64,000 bases of DNA from JACCZR01 sp963844805 (GCA_963844805.1 CAWJPU010000013.1:186001-250000), one strand, 5' to 3'. Shown: positions 25,787 to 34,947, numbered from the stretch's first letter. Translations and numbers: made by a program. The notes: generated by a model from the sequence alone, not told the origin.

Positions 25787-27400
25787 CTACGCCGGAGCCT
25801 CGCGCGGCAGGCGCACGCGCGGAAGGTCATCCGGGGGAACCGCATCCGACGGCGCGCCCGCGAGCGCGCCGCCGGGGCAGTCCGCGCACTTGACCTCGCG
25901 CTGGGGGTTGCGCAGCCCGATCAGGCCGAGCAGTCCGCCGGCCGCCACCAGCACGGCGGCGACACCCATCCCCAGGCGGAAGGCGCTGACCGAGGCGGCG
26001 TCGGTCGCCTCCGCCAGCCGCTCGCGCTGCCGCCGGCGGCAGGCCGGGCGCGTCGATCTCCGCGAGCGGCTGGCGCTTGGCCGCCTCCAGCGGGGCCGCC
26101 AGCGCGGGCCGGTCCGCCAGCGGGCCCAGCTGCTCCTCGAGGGCCGAGCCGTACTGCGCCGAGATCAGGACGCCCACCGAGGCGACCGCCACCAGGCCCG
26201 CCACGCGCGCGATCGCGTTGTTGACGCCCGAGGCCACACCCGCGTTGTGCTCGTCGGCGTCGGCCAGCACGGTGGCGGTCAGCGGGGCGACGGTCATCGA
26301 CAGGCCCAGCGCGAACAGCAGCATCGCGGGCAGCAGGTCGGTCAGGTAGCTCACGTCTTCGTCCAGGCGGGCGAACAGCGCCAGCCCCACGGCGCAGACC
26401 AGCGGGCCGCCGCCCATGAACCAGCGCGGGCCGTAGCGGTCGGCCAGCGCTCCGAAGCGCGCCGAGAGGAAGAACATGACGATGCTCACCGGCAGCGTCG
26501 CGGTGCCCGCCTCCAGCGCGGAGTAGCCCGCCACCTGCTGCAGGAACAGGATCAGGAAGAAGAACAGCAGCCCGAGCCCGCCGTACATGGGTCAGCGTCT
26601 GGACGTTGCCGATCGCGAAGTTGCGCCGCTTGAACAGGTCGAGCGGCAGCATCGGCGCCGGGGTGCGCCGCTCGTAGGCCAGGAAGCCCGCGAACAGCAG
26701 CGCGCCGGCCACCAGCGGGACGAGGACCAGCGGGTCGCCGAAGCCCTTCAGCGGCTGCTCGATCAGCCCGTAGGTCATCCCCGCCAGCCCCGTGGCGCAC
26801 AGCGCAGCCCCGACCAGGTCGACCTTGCCGTGCTCGGTCCGCTCCTGCCCGGACATGGTGCGGCTGATCAGGCACGAGCGTGAGCACCAGCAGCGGCACG
26901 TTGATGGCGAAGATCCAGCGCCAGGAGGCGTTGTCCACGATCTGGCCGCCCACCAGCGGGCCCAGGACCGCCCCGATGCCCGCCCAGGCCGTCCACATGC
27001 CGATCGCCCGGCCGCGCTGCTCGCCGGGGAAGGTGTTCACGATCACCGCCAGCGCCGCCGGCGTGAGCAGCGCGCCGGCCACGCCCTGCAGCGCGCGGGC
27101 GGCCACGAGCACCTCGATGGTCGGCGCCACGGCGCACAGGACCGACGTCACCCCGAAGCCGATGACGCCCGCGCTGAACACCCGGCGCTCGCCGAAGATG
27201 TCGCCCAGCGACCCGCCGATCAGCAGCAGGGAGCCGAGCGTCAGCAGGTAGGCGTTGGAGGTCCACTGCTGGCCGGCGAGGCCCCCGCCGAGGTCGCGCT
27301 CGATGGCCGGCAGGGCGACGTTGACCACCGTCGAGTCCACGAGCACGACCGCGGTGGCGAGGATGCAGGACACCAGCACGGTTCGCTGGTGTCTGGTCAT
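25787..27400 (-). CDS. MFS transporter, DHA2/EmrB-like drug:H+ antiporter, frameshifted
   Basis: About 540 residues with shifts near 26875, 26590 and 26035. The 14-helix DHA2 pattern begins VLVSCILATAVVLVDSTVVN with VALPAIERDLG, then the motif-A-like GDIFGERRVFSAG and motif C GAVLGPLVGGQIVD. The C-terminus ends with a loop carrying two Cys (VKCADCPGG). It starts six bases after the dehydrogenase stop in the citrate synthase run and probably exports an organic acid or drug; substrate unknown. Confidence 0.82.
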
Positions 27401-27406
27401 GCCGCG

Positions 27407-29152
27407 CTAATCCTCGAAGAACGCGTAGCCGTACTCACCTCTCTTGTAGGCGAGCTTGGCTATCGCGGTCATGCGCTCGTCGTCGTTGTGCTCGATCTGG
27501 TCGCAGCGCCGAGTCGACGCGGCGGGCGGCGCGGGTGCAGAAGGTCTCGGCGATGTAGCGCTCCTGGCCCGGAGGGCTCCACGCCCTGGTGCTCGAAGAT
27601 GCTGGTGACCCGGGAGAGGACGGCGACCTGCGCGTACAGGTCGGCCACGGCGTCGGCCAGCCGCTTCTGGTGGAACTGGCGCAGCATGATGTCCTTGCCG
27701 TGCTCGCGCAGCAGGCGACTCGGAGACCGAGCGCAGGCGCCTGACCTGGTCGCCCACGCCAGTCGCCAGCGAAGAGAGCTCCTCGTGGGCCATGGTCACC
27801 TGGTCCGGGCGCACGGCCCGGCCGATGCGCCCGGCGGCGTACTCGGCCAGGACGCTCAGCGAGCCGATGGGGTCGCTCAGCCCGAGGTCCCCCATCCCCT
27901 CCAGCTCCTCGCCGAGCGGCTTGAGCCCGCCCAGCGCGATGAACGCCCGCATCACGTCATTGGCGCCCTCGAAGATCGGGAAGATGCGGGTGTCGCGCAT
28001 CGCCTTCTCGTAGGGCTCGGTGCGCATGTAGCCGGCCCCGCCCGCGAGCTGCAGGGCGCGGTTGACCTGGTACCAGAGGAACTCGGTGCCGGCGACCTTC
28101 ACGATCGCCGACTCCAGGGAGTAGTCGGGCACGCCCTCGTCCACCAGCCCGGTGGTCAGGTAGCTCATGGACTCCAGCCCGAACAGGTAGGAGACCATCC
28201 AGCCGATCTTGTCCTGGACCAGCTCGAAGTCCGCCAGGGGCATGCCGAACTGCCGCCGCTCGCGGACGTGGTCCAGGGCCAGGTTGAGCAGGCGCTTGGC
28301 GCCGCCGACCGAGCCCGTCCCGAGGGACAGGCGGCCGTTGTTGAGCACGTGCATGGCGATCTTGAAGCCCTCGCCGGGCTCGCCGAGCACGTTCTCCGGC
28401 GGGATGCGGATCCCGTTGAAGTGCAGCTCGCGCAGGTCGTTGCCGCGCAGGCCGAGCGTGTCGAAGCGGTGGCCCACCTCGAAGCCGTCCATGTCGGCCT
28501 CGACGATGAAGGCGGTCTGCTTGCCCTCGTCGCCGGTGTTGGCGAACGTGACGAACACCGAGCCCTTGCTGCCGTTCCCGATGTAGTGCTTCATGCCGTC
28601 CAGACGCCACGAGCCGTCGGCCTGGCGCTCGGCGCGCGACTCCATGCTCTTGACGTCCGAGCCCGCGTTGGGCTCGGTCAGGGCGAACCCGGCCAGCTTC
28701 TTCCCCGAGCAGAGGTCGGGCAGGAAGCGCTCCTTCTGCTCGTCGGAGCCGAACAGGACGATGCCCTTCATCCCGATCGACTGGTGCACCCCCATCACCA
28801 CCGAGAGCGTCGGGTCGATCTGGGCGAACTCCTCGGAGACGCGGCAGTACCCGGTCTGGGACAGCCCCTGCCCGCCGTACTCCTGCGGCACGTAGAGCCC
28901 CAGCAGCCCCCGCTCGCCCATCTCGCGGATCGTCTTGTCGCCGACCCAACGCTTCTCCTCGACCTCGTCGACGTCGTAGGGCACCTCGCGGACCGACGCG
29001 CACAGGGCGCGGATCCGGTCCTGCTCGGCGGCGTCGGGCTTGGGGAACGGGAAGATCAGCTCCTCGTGGATCTCGCCGAGGAACAGGGACTTGGCGAACG
29101 AGGAGACGCGCTCCTCGTCCGGGGGCTTCTGGTCGGTGGTGGCGGCCTCCAC
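27407..29152 (-). CDS. Long-type acyl-CoA dehydrogenase (VLCAD/ACAD9-like)
   Basis: About 581 residues, longer than standard ACADs because of a C-terminal extension as in VLCAD/ACAD9. Motifs: YVPQEYGGQGLSQTGYCRV, FALTEPNAGSDVKSM, HYIGNGSKGSVFVTF and FPIFEGANDVMRAFIAL with the catalytic Glu. Compensating indels near 27718 and 27515-27580 scramble part of the extension, but RLADAVADLYAQVAVLSRVT and the end LAYKRGEYGYAFFED remain readable. The GTG start lies eight bases after the citrate synthase stop. Confidence 0.87.
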   Translation of the reverse strand: MEAATTDQKPPDEERVSSFAKSLFLGEIHEELIFPFPKPDAAEQDRIRALCASVREVPYDVDEVEEKRWVGDKTIREMGERGLLGLYVPQEYGGQGLSQTGYCRVSEEFAQIDPTLSVVMGVHQSIGMKGIVLFGSDEQKERFLPDLCSGKKLAGFALTEPNAGSDVKSMESRAERQADGSWRLDGMKHYIGNGSKGSVFVTFANTGDEGKQTAFIVEADMDGFEVGHRFDTLGLRGNDLRELHFNGIRIPPENVLGEPGEGFKIAMHVLNNGRLSLGTGSVGGAKRLLNLALDHVRERRQFGMPLADFELVQDKIGWMVSYLFGLESMSYLTTGLVDEGVPDYSLESAIVKVAGTEFLWYQVNRALQLAGGAGYMRTEPYEKAMRDTRIFPIFEGANDVMRAFIALGGLKPLGEELEGMGDLGLSDPIGSLSVLAEYAAGRIGRAVRPDQVTMAHEELSSLATGVGDQVRRLRSVSESPAARARQGHHAAPVPPEAAGRRRGRPVRAGRRPLPGHQHLRAPGRGALRARSATSPRPSAPAPPAASTRRCDQIEHNDDERMTAIAKLAYKRGEYGYAFFED

Positions 29153-29159
29153 CGGGCGG

Positions 29160-30251
29160 CTACGCGCCGGCGCCGTTGAGAGAGCGCGGCTCGGGGCCGA
29201 CGTACTTCGCCGACGGGCGGATCAGCTTCGCCTCGCGCTTCTGCTCCATGATGTGGGCGGCCCAGCCACCCACGCGCGCGCACGAGAACAGGGGCGTGAA
29301 GAGCTCGGGCGGCACGTCGGCGAAGTCCAGCACCACGGCCGACCAGAACTCGACGTTGGTGGCCAGCACGCGGTCGGGCTTGCGGGCCTTGAGCTCGGCG
29401 AGGGCGGCCTTCTCCAGCTCCTCGGCCGCCTCCAGGCGCGGCGCGTGGATCTCCTGGGCGGTGCGCCGCAGCACCCGCGCGCGGGGGTCCTCGGCGCGGT
29501 AGACGCGGTGCCCGAAGCCCATCAGGCGCTCGCCGCGGTCCAGCAGGTCCTTCACGTAGCGCTCGGCGTCGCCCTCGCGCTCGACGCCGTCGAGCATGTG
29601 CAGCACCCGCGAGGGGGCGCCCCCGTGCAGGGGGCCGCTGAGCGCGCCCACCGCGCCGCTCAGCGCGGCGGCCACGTCGGCGCCGGTCGAGGCGATCACC
29701 CGGGCGGTGAAGGTCGAGGCGTTCATGCCGTGCTCGGCGGCGGAGATCCAGTAGGCGTCGATCGCCTTGACGTGACGCGGGTCGGCCTCGCCGCGCCAGC
29801 GGATGAGGAAGCGCTCGGGGATCGAGGTGGCCTTGTCCACCTCGCGCTGCGGGATGGGCGGCCGCCCGATGCCGCGCGCTGACTGGGCCACGAAGGACAG
29901 CGCCATCACCGACACGCGCGCAAGGTCGTCGCGGGCCTCCTCGTCGGAGATGTCGATCACCTGCCCGAGCCCCCACTCGGGAGCGAGCATCGCCAGGGCC
30001 GCCTGCAGGTCGGTGCGCGGGTCGCCGGTGCGCACGGACAGCGCGTGCGGCTCGGCGGGCGGCAGGCCGGGGTCGAACGACCCGTCGACCAGCAGGCCCC
30101 AGACCTTCTCGAAGGTCACCTGGCCGACGAGGTCCTCGATGTCGACGCCGCGATAGCGGAGGGCGCCACCCTCCTTGTCGGGCTCGGCTATCGACGTCCG
30201 GAAGGCGACTACTCCCTCGAGGCCAGAGGGAGCTTCGATTACCTCGGCCAT
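29160..30251 (-). CDS. gltA: Citrate synthase family protein
   Basis: 363 residues, intact, type II bacterial/2-methylcitrate-synthase size. The catalytic set is visible: His in AEHGMNASTFTAR, His in GPLHGGAPSRV and MGFGHRVYR, and an Asp in the AVVLDFADVP region. It condenses acetyl-CoA (or propionyl-CoA) with oxaloacetate; specificity cannot be decided here. The ATG at 30251 has TATTGT eight bases upstream. It leads a run with an acyl-CoA dehydrogenase, exporter and C5-CoA enzymes, a context that makes a methylcitrate or dedicated synthase possible. Confidence 0.9.
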   Translation of the reverse strand: MAEVIEAPSGLEGVVAFRTSIAEPDKEGGALRYRGVDIEDLVGQVTFEKVWGLLVDGSFDPGLPPAEPHALSVRTGDPRTDLQAALAMLAPEWGLGQVIDISDEEARDDLARVSVMALSFVAQSARGIGRPPIPQREVDKATSIPERFLIRWRGEADPRHVKAIDAYWISAAEHGMNASTFTARVIASTGADVAAALSGAVGALSGPLHGGAPSRVLHMLDGVEREGDAERYVKDLLDRGERLMGFGHRVYRAEDPRARVLRRTAQEIHAPRLEAAEELEKAALAELKARKPDRVLATNVEFWSAVVLDFADVPPELFTPLFSCARVGGWAAHIMEQKREAKLIRPSAKYVGPEPRSLNGAGA

Positions 30252-30259
30252 GGGCTCTG

Positions 30260-30269
30260 ACAATACTTT
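30260..30269. promoter_or_regulatory. Symmetric bidirectional -10 element (citrate synthase / GNAT)
   Basis: ACAATACTTT gives TATTGT on the minus strand and TACTTT on the plus strand, sharing TA. The divergent start codons are only about 20 bases apart, so both promoters lie in this element and their upstream contacts fall in coding sequence. Confidence 0.65.
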
Positions 30270-30274
30270 GCGTG

Positions 30275-30727
30275 GTGCCCTCGGTTCGCCCCGCCCAGCC
30301 CGACGACCTCGCCACGCTGGCCGGGCTGGTGGCCGGCTTCCGCGACTTCTGGGGCCGCGCGGAGCCGACCGACCACGCGATCGAGCGCGGGGTGGGCACG
30401 CTTCTGGCCGACCCGGGAGCGGAGTTCCTGCTGGCGCCACCCGCGCGGGGCTTCGCGCTGATCCGGTTTCGCTACGTGGTCTGGACCGACTCCGAGGAGT
30501 GCGAGCTCGAGGATCTGTTCGTGCGCGACGCCGAGCGCGGCTCGGGCCTCGGGCGCGCGCTCACCGAGGCGGCGATGGACCGCGCCCGCGAGCGCGGCTG
30601 CGTGCGGATGAACATCTCGGCCAACGACGCCAACTCGCCCGCGATCGACCTCTACCGCGGGCTTGGCTTCTCGGCCTGGCACGACCCGCCCGGCGGACAC
30701 AACCTCAGCCTCCGGCGGCTGCTGTAG
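30275..30727 (+). CDS. GNAT family N-acetyltransferase
   Basis: 150 residues, intact. GNAT order: VRPAQPDDLATLAGLVAGF, FALIRFRYVVWTDSEECELE, the acetyl-CoA loop FVRDAERGSGLGRALTEAAM, and ANSPAIDLYRGLGFSAWHD. Two GTG codons (30272, 30275) are in frame; the second leaves a five-base gap from TACTTT. Substrate unknown. Divergent from citrate synthase. Confidence 0.85.
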   Translation: MPSVRPAQPDDLATLAGLVAGFRDFWGRAEPTDHAIERGVGTLLADPGAEFLLAPPARGFALIRFRYVVWTDSEECELEDLFVRDAERGSGLGRALTEAAMDRARERGCVRMNISANDANSPAIDLYRGLGFSAWHDPPGGHNLSLRRLL

Positions 30728-30750
30728 CCGGACACTAGGCTCGCACCGCC

Positions 30751-31698
30751 TTGGACACGCCCCTCCCGATAGAAGCCCCTCCTGCGCCGGTCACCTCGCG
30801 CCTCGGGCGCCCGGGATTGTGGATGCGCCGCCACCCCGCGGCGGTGACGGTGATGGGGAGCCTCGTGGTGGCGGTGGCGCTGGTCATCGGGCTGTGGAAC
30901 AAGCGCGAGGACTTCGTGGAGGCCTTCACCAGCGCGTCGGCGATCGTGCTGGCGGGCGCGATCGGGCTGCAGGTCCTGTGGCTGGTGGCCCGCAGCGAGG
31001 CCTGGCACGTCTGCGTGGAGGCCGCCGGGGGAAGCGTCAGCCGCCGCCCGCTCTACAGGGCCGCGGCCGTGGGCTACCTCGGCAACCTCTTCAACCCCAG
31101 CTTCGGCCTCGGCGTCCGGATCGCGGCGCTGCGCCGCAGCGCTCCGGCGGACAGCCCCCGCCCCACCGTCCTGATCGCCGCCGAGCTGCCGATCGTGGTG
31201 GTGGAGGCGGTCCTGGCGGCCGTCCTCTCTTTCACCCTCATCGCGCCGCTGGGCATGCCGTGGTGGGTGGCGGTCCTGATCCTGGCCGTGTCGGTCGCGG
31301 TGATCGGCGGGCTCACGCGCTTCGTGCGCCACCGCCGCGAGGGCTTCTGGAAGGGGCTGGAGGTGATGCGCTCGCGGCGGACCCGGAACACGATCATCCT
31401 GCTGGTCATGTTCGCCACCGGGATGCAGGTGGTGCGCAACCTGGTCGTGCTGCAGGGGCTGGGTGTCGACGTGTCGGTGCTCGACTCCATCGCGCTGCTG
31501 ATCGCCGCCGCGGCGATCGGCCTGCTCCCCGTGGGCCCGACCCTCGGCGTGGCCACCGCCGTGCTCATCCTCGGCTCGAACGGTCCGGCGGTGGTGGCGG
31601 CCGCCGGGGCGCTGCTCACCGCCACCGGTGCGGTGGGCGCGCTCTGCTTCGCCGCGTGGGCCCTGGCGGACCGCCTCAGGCCCCACCCCGCGGTCTAG
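30751..31698 (+). CDS. Lysylphosphatidylglycerol synthase TM/UPF0104-like membrane protein
   Basis: 315 residues, about eight membrane helices. The pattern of the LPG-synthase transmembrane (flippase-like) family is visible in AVGYLGNLFNPSFGLGVRIA, VLIAAELPIVVVEAVLAAVL, VVRNLVVLQGLGVDVSVLD and IGLLPVGPTLGVATAVLIL. No C-terminal aminoacyltransferase domain is present, so it resembles the lipid-flippase part only. TTG start with TAGGCT nine bases upstream. Confidence 0.72.
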   Translation: MDTPLPIEAPPAPVTSRLGRPGLWMRRHPAAVTVMGSLVVAVALVIGLWNKREDFVEAFTSASAIVLAGAIGLQVLWLVARSEAWHVCVEAAGGSVSRRPLYRAAAVGYLGNLFNPSFGLGVRIAALRRSAPADSPRPTVLIAAELPIVVVEAVLAAVLSFTLIAPLGMPWWVAVLILAVSVAVIGGLTRFVRHRREGFWKGLEVMRSRRTRNTIILLVMFATGMQVVRNLVVLQGLGVDVSVLDSIALLIAAAAIGLLPVGPTLGVATAVLILGSNGPAVVAAAGALLTATGAVGALCFAAWALADRLRPHPAV

Positions 31699-31708
31699 CC
31701 TGCGCGCC

Positions 31709-32344
31709 ATGCCCGTTCTCACCGACCACGTCCAGGCCTACCTCGAGTCCCTGCGCGCCGACCGCTCGCCGGTGATGGCCGAGATGGAGTCCGTCGCCGA
31801 GCGCGACTCCGTGCCGATCGTCTCCTGGGAGACCGGCCGGCTGCTCGCCGTGCTGTGCAGGGTGTTGGATCCGCGCGTGCTCGAGGTCGGCACGGCCATC
31901 GGCTACTCCACGCTGCACATGGCCGAGCAGCTGTCGGAGGGCCGCATCGTCACGCTCGAGATGGACGCCGACCGCGCCGCGCAGGCCCGCTCGTCCTTCG
32001 AGCAGGCCCGCGTGGCCGACCGCATCGAGCTGGTCGAGGGCGACGCGCGCGAGACCATCGAGCAGGTGGAGGGCCCCTTCGACCTCCTGTTCATCGACGC
32101 CATGAAGACCGACTACCGCTACTACCTCGACGCCGGCCAGGCGCTGCTCTCCGAGCGCGGGCTGGTGGTGATCGACAACCTGCTCATGTTCGGCGAGGTG
32201 GGGCTGCCGGAGGGCAGCGACACCTTCTGGTCGCCCGAGAACCTGACCGCCGCCCGCACCCTGAACGCGGAGATCCTCGGCGAGGGGTGGCTGGGCGTGG
32301 TGCTGTCGGTGGGCGACGGGGTGGGGCTCGCCGTCCGGGCCTAG
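31709..32344 (+). CDS. O-methyltransferase (family 3, SAM-dependent)
   Basis: 211 residues, intact. The catechol O-methyltransferase-like class I fold shows VLEVGTAIGYSTLHMAEQL (SAM motif I), VTLEMDADRAAQARSSFEQA, VEGDARETI, LLFIDAMKTDYRYYLD (metal-binding Asp region) and VVIDNLLMFGEVG. These enzymes methylate phenolic hydroxyls with a divalent metal. TAGCCT lies seven bases before the ATG. Its stop overlaps the convergent kinase stop by four bases. Confidence 0.9.
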   Translation: MPVLTDHVQAYLESLRADRSPVMAEMESVAERDSVPIVSWETGRLLAVLCRVLDPRVLEVGTAIGYSTLHMAEQLSEGRIVTLEMDADRAAQARSSFEQARVADRIELVEGDARETIEQVEGPFDLLFIDAMKTDYRYYLDAGQALLSERGLVVIDNLLMFGEVGLPEGSDTFWSPENLTAARTLNAEILGEGWLGVVLSVGDGVGLAVRA

Positions 32345-33748
32345 CTGCAGCTGACGCCGAGGCGGTCGATCAGCCAGCCCTCGCCCTGCCTGTCCAGCGC
32401 GACCTCGCCCCGGCAGTCGTCGACCCTGTCGCTGTGGACTGCGCGGGTCTCGATGGCCACCGTGGCCCGGTCGTCGTCGCTACGCACCACCCTGTTCTGT
32501 CGGAAGTCCACCGAGCGGAGCGTCCCCAGCTGGCGCCTGAATGCCGCGAAGCCGCCGAGCTGGGCGCGAGCGCGCGGCCCGGCGAGCTTCCACGCCGACC
32601 CGAACCGGTCTTCCGCCGCCTCGGTGTAGAAGTCACGCACGACAGCCGCGGGGGACGGCGCGGCGGTCGACCCGGAGGGCTTCCGGGTCTCGGGAGCGGA
32701 GCCTCCCTCGCCTCCGCTCAGCAGGGCGACGAGCGCGATCACTCCTACGAGAGCACAGGCGGCGAGGCCGGCGCCGACCGCCCCTGAGCGGCGGCGGGGT
32801 CGCGAAGGCGGCCCGGCCGGCGGCGAAGGCAGCCTCGCCGGCGGCGCGGGTGTGTCGGCCGGCGGCGCGGGTGTGTCGGCCGGCGGCGCGGGCCGTGTCG
32901 GCCGGCGGCGCTGCCGTGGCGGAGGCCGGCCCGGGCTTGAGCGCCACGCCCAGGTCGCTCACCAGGCCCGCCGCCGACTGAGGTCGGTCCTCGGGCTGGT
33001 CGGCCATTCCCCGCCGTAGCACGGCCGAGGCACGGGCGGGCGCCTCCGGCCACGCCTCCGTCAGGTCCGGCGGCGGGGCGTTCGCGACCTGGTGGACGAT
33101 CGCCATCGGGCTGTCGCCCGTTCGCGCCCGCCGCCCCGAGAGCGCCTCGAAGGCCACCGTTGCGAGGGCATAGATGTCGGCGGCCGCCGTCACCTCGCCG
33201 CCGGCGAGCTGCTCGGGGGCCATGTAGGGCGCCGAGCCGACCGCGGCGCCGGAGGAGGTCACCCGGGTCACGTCGACGCCCGTGGCCACGCCGAGGTCGG
33301 ACAGCTTCACCGCGCCGTCGCGTGCGATCAGCACGTTCGCGGGTTTGACGTCGCGGTGAACCACCCCGTTCGCGTGCGCGTGGTCGAGCGCCTCGGCCAG
33401 TGGCTCGAGCACGGCCATGGCCCGCTCCGGCGAAAGCGGCCCCCTCCGGATCGCCTGGGCCAGGTTCTCGCCGTCGACGTACTCGAGCACCAGGGTGGTG
33501 AGCGTGTCGTCCTCGTCCTCGACGACGTCGAAGACCCTGACGACATTGGGGTGGTTGAGCGAGGCGCCCAGGCGGGCCTCGCGCTGGAAGCGCTCGGCGA
33601 GCCCAGGGGCGAGCTCCGAGTGCATGCGCTTGAGGGCCACAGTCCGCCCTAGCCGCTCGTCCTCGGCCAGGTACACGGTCGCCATCCCGCCCGAGCCGAG
33701 CTTGCGCACCACCCGGAACCGCCCGCCGCCCAGGAGCTGCCCGTCCAA
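32341..33748 (-). CDS. Transmembrane Ser/Thr protein kinase with extracellular NTF2-like domain, frameshifted
   Basis: About 468 residues, PknB-type. Kinase domain: glycine loop KLGSGGMATVYLAED, VALKRM lysine, HRDVKPANVLIARDG, SDLGVATGVD, APYMAPEQL. A proline-rich linker with 7-residue PAPPADT repeats is followed by one membrane helix (GAGLAACALVGVIALVALL) and an external domain (VVRDFYTEAAEDRFGSAWKL, then QLGGFAAFRRQLGTL). The frame breaks at one extra base in the third repeat near 32893. The TTG start is just after the preceding small membrane gene. Confidence 0.85.
32837..32921. repeat. 21-bp tandem repeat inside the kinase linker
   Basis: Four tandem units of GCCGGCGGCGCGGGTGTGTCG type (32837-32857, 32858-32878, 32879-32900, 32901-32921). 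The third is 22 bases, which accounts exactly for the frameshift. In the coding sense the unit reads PAPPADT. Confidence 0.85.
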
Positions 33749-33751
33749 GCG

Positions 33752-34018
33752 CTAGCCGCCCGCCCCCGCGGCGAACAGCGCCAAGGGGATCAGCACCAGC
33801 GACAGGAAGACGATCGCGATGCCCAGCCCCACCACGAAGTTGGACTTGTAGATGTGGCCGCCGGTCGCCAGCAGGAAGCCGAAGCCGAACATGGCGATGA
33901 ACGGGGCGGGCTGCACGTCCAGTCCCCCGCCCGAGCGCTCGGGGACGTAGTTGGGAATCAGTATCGCCGGGACCGCCAGGAAGGCGACCAGGGCGAGCAG
34001 CAGCAGGAAGCCCCTCAC
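33752..34018 (-). CDS. Small membrane protein with three hydrophobic helices
   Basis: 88 residues, intact. Hydrophobic stretches FLLLLALVAFLAVPAILI, FIAMFGFGFLLATGGHIY and LGIAIVFLSLVLIPLALF, with a short soluble loop (PERSGGGLDVQP). The GTG start is six bases from TACTTT in a bidirectional promoter. The kinase starts a few bases downstream, so the two are probably co-transcribed. No family recognised. Confidence 0.65.
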   Translation of the reverse strand: MRGFLLLLALVAFLAVPAILIPNYVPERSGGGLDVQPAPFIAMFGFGFLLATGGHIYKSNFVVGLGIAIVFLSLVLIPLALFAAGAGG

Positions 34019-34024
34019 GCGGCG

Positions 34025-34034
34025 AAAGTATCGT
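34025..34034. promoter_or_regulatory. Symmetric bidirectional -10 element (small membrane protein / MoxR)
   Basis: AAAGTATCGT gives TACTTT on the minus strand (six bases to GTG 34018) and TATCGT on the plus strand (seven bases to GTG 34042), sharing the central TA. Confidence 0.65.
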
Positions 34035-34041
34035 TGAGCGC

Positions 34042-34947
34042 GTGACCGCGGACTTCGCTTCCATCGAGCAGACGCGCGAGCGGCTGGGGGAAGTCGGCTA
34101 CCTGGCCGACGAACCGGCTGCGCTGGTGTCGTTCCTCGCCGGCCGGCTGGGCAAGCCCGTGCTGGTCGAGGGACCGGCCGGGGTGGGCAAGACCGAGCTC
34201 GCCAAGGCGCTCTCGCGCGCCACCGAGCGCCACCTGATCCGGCTGCAGTGCTATGAGGGCCTGGACGAGGCCAAGGCCCTGTACGAGTGGAACTACCGCA
34301 AGCAGCTGCTGCGGATCCAGACCGAGGCGGCCGACACCGGCTGGCAGCAGGTCAAGGACGACATCTTCGGCGAGGAGTTCCTGCTCTCGCGGCCGTTGCT
34401 CACGGCCATCGAGTCCGAGGAGCCGGCAGTGCTGCTGATCGACGAGATCGACAAGACCGACCAGGAGTTCGAGGCGATGCTGCTCGAGGTCCTGTCCGAC
34501 TTCCAGGTCTCGATCCCCGAGCTGGGCGCCGTGAAGGCGCGATCGCAGCCGCTGGTGCTCCTGACGTCGAACAACTCGCGCGAGCTGACCGAGGCGCTCA
34601 AGCGCCGCTGCCTGTACCTGTGGCTCGACTACCCCGACGCCGAGCGCGAGCTGGAGATCGTCCAGCTGCACACGCCCGAGCTCGGCGAGGACGTGGCGCG
34701 CAAGCTGGTGGAGATCGTCCACATGGTCCGGGCGCTGGACCTCAAGAAGCCGCCCTCGATCGCGGAGTCGATCGACTGGGCGCGCGCGCTGCTGCTGCTC
34801 GGCGCCGAGGACGTGGACGGCGCCGTGCTCGAGAAGACCATGAGCATCATCGTCAAGCACCGCACCGACCTCGACCTGGTGTCCGAGCGCGTCGGTGTGA
34901 AGCTGGGTGCCGATGGCCTCTTCGGGGCCTCCCGCCAAGCGGGCTGA
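34042..34947 (+). CDS. MoxR-type AAA+ ATPase
   Basis: 301 residues, intact. Walker A GPAGVGKTELAKAL, Walker B LLIDEIDKTDQEFEAMLLE, sensor region LVLLTSNNSRELTEALKRRC. Long insert YEWNYRKQLLRIQTEAADTG is typical of the CoxD-like MoxR group. MoxR ATPases work with VWA-domain partners in metal insertion or protein-complex maturation. The VWA gene overlaps its 3' end. Confidence 0.88.
   Translation: MTADFASIEQTRERLGEVGYLADEPAALVSFLAGRLGKPVLVEGPAGVGKTELAKALSRATERHLIRLQCYEGLDEAKALYEWNYRKQLLRIQTEAADTGWQQVKDDIFGEEFLLSRPLLTAIESEEPAVLLIDEIDKTDQEFEAMLLEVLSDFQVSIPELGAVKARSQPLVLLTSNNSRELTEALKRRCLYLWLDYPDAERELEIVQLHTPELGEDVARKLVEIVHMVRALDLKKPPSIAESIDWARALLLLGAEDVDGAVLEKTMSIIVKHRTDLDLVSERVGVKLGADGLFGASRQAG

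Noticed and set aside
32837..32921. Possible CRISPR-like array
   Set aside because: The repeats are contiguous without spacers and code a protein linker.
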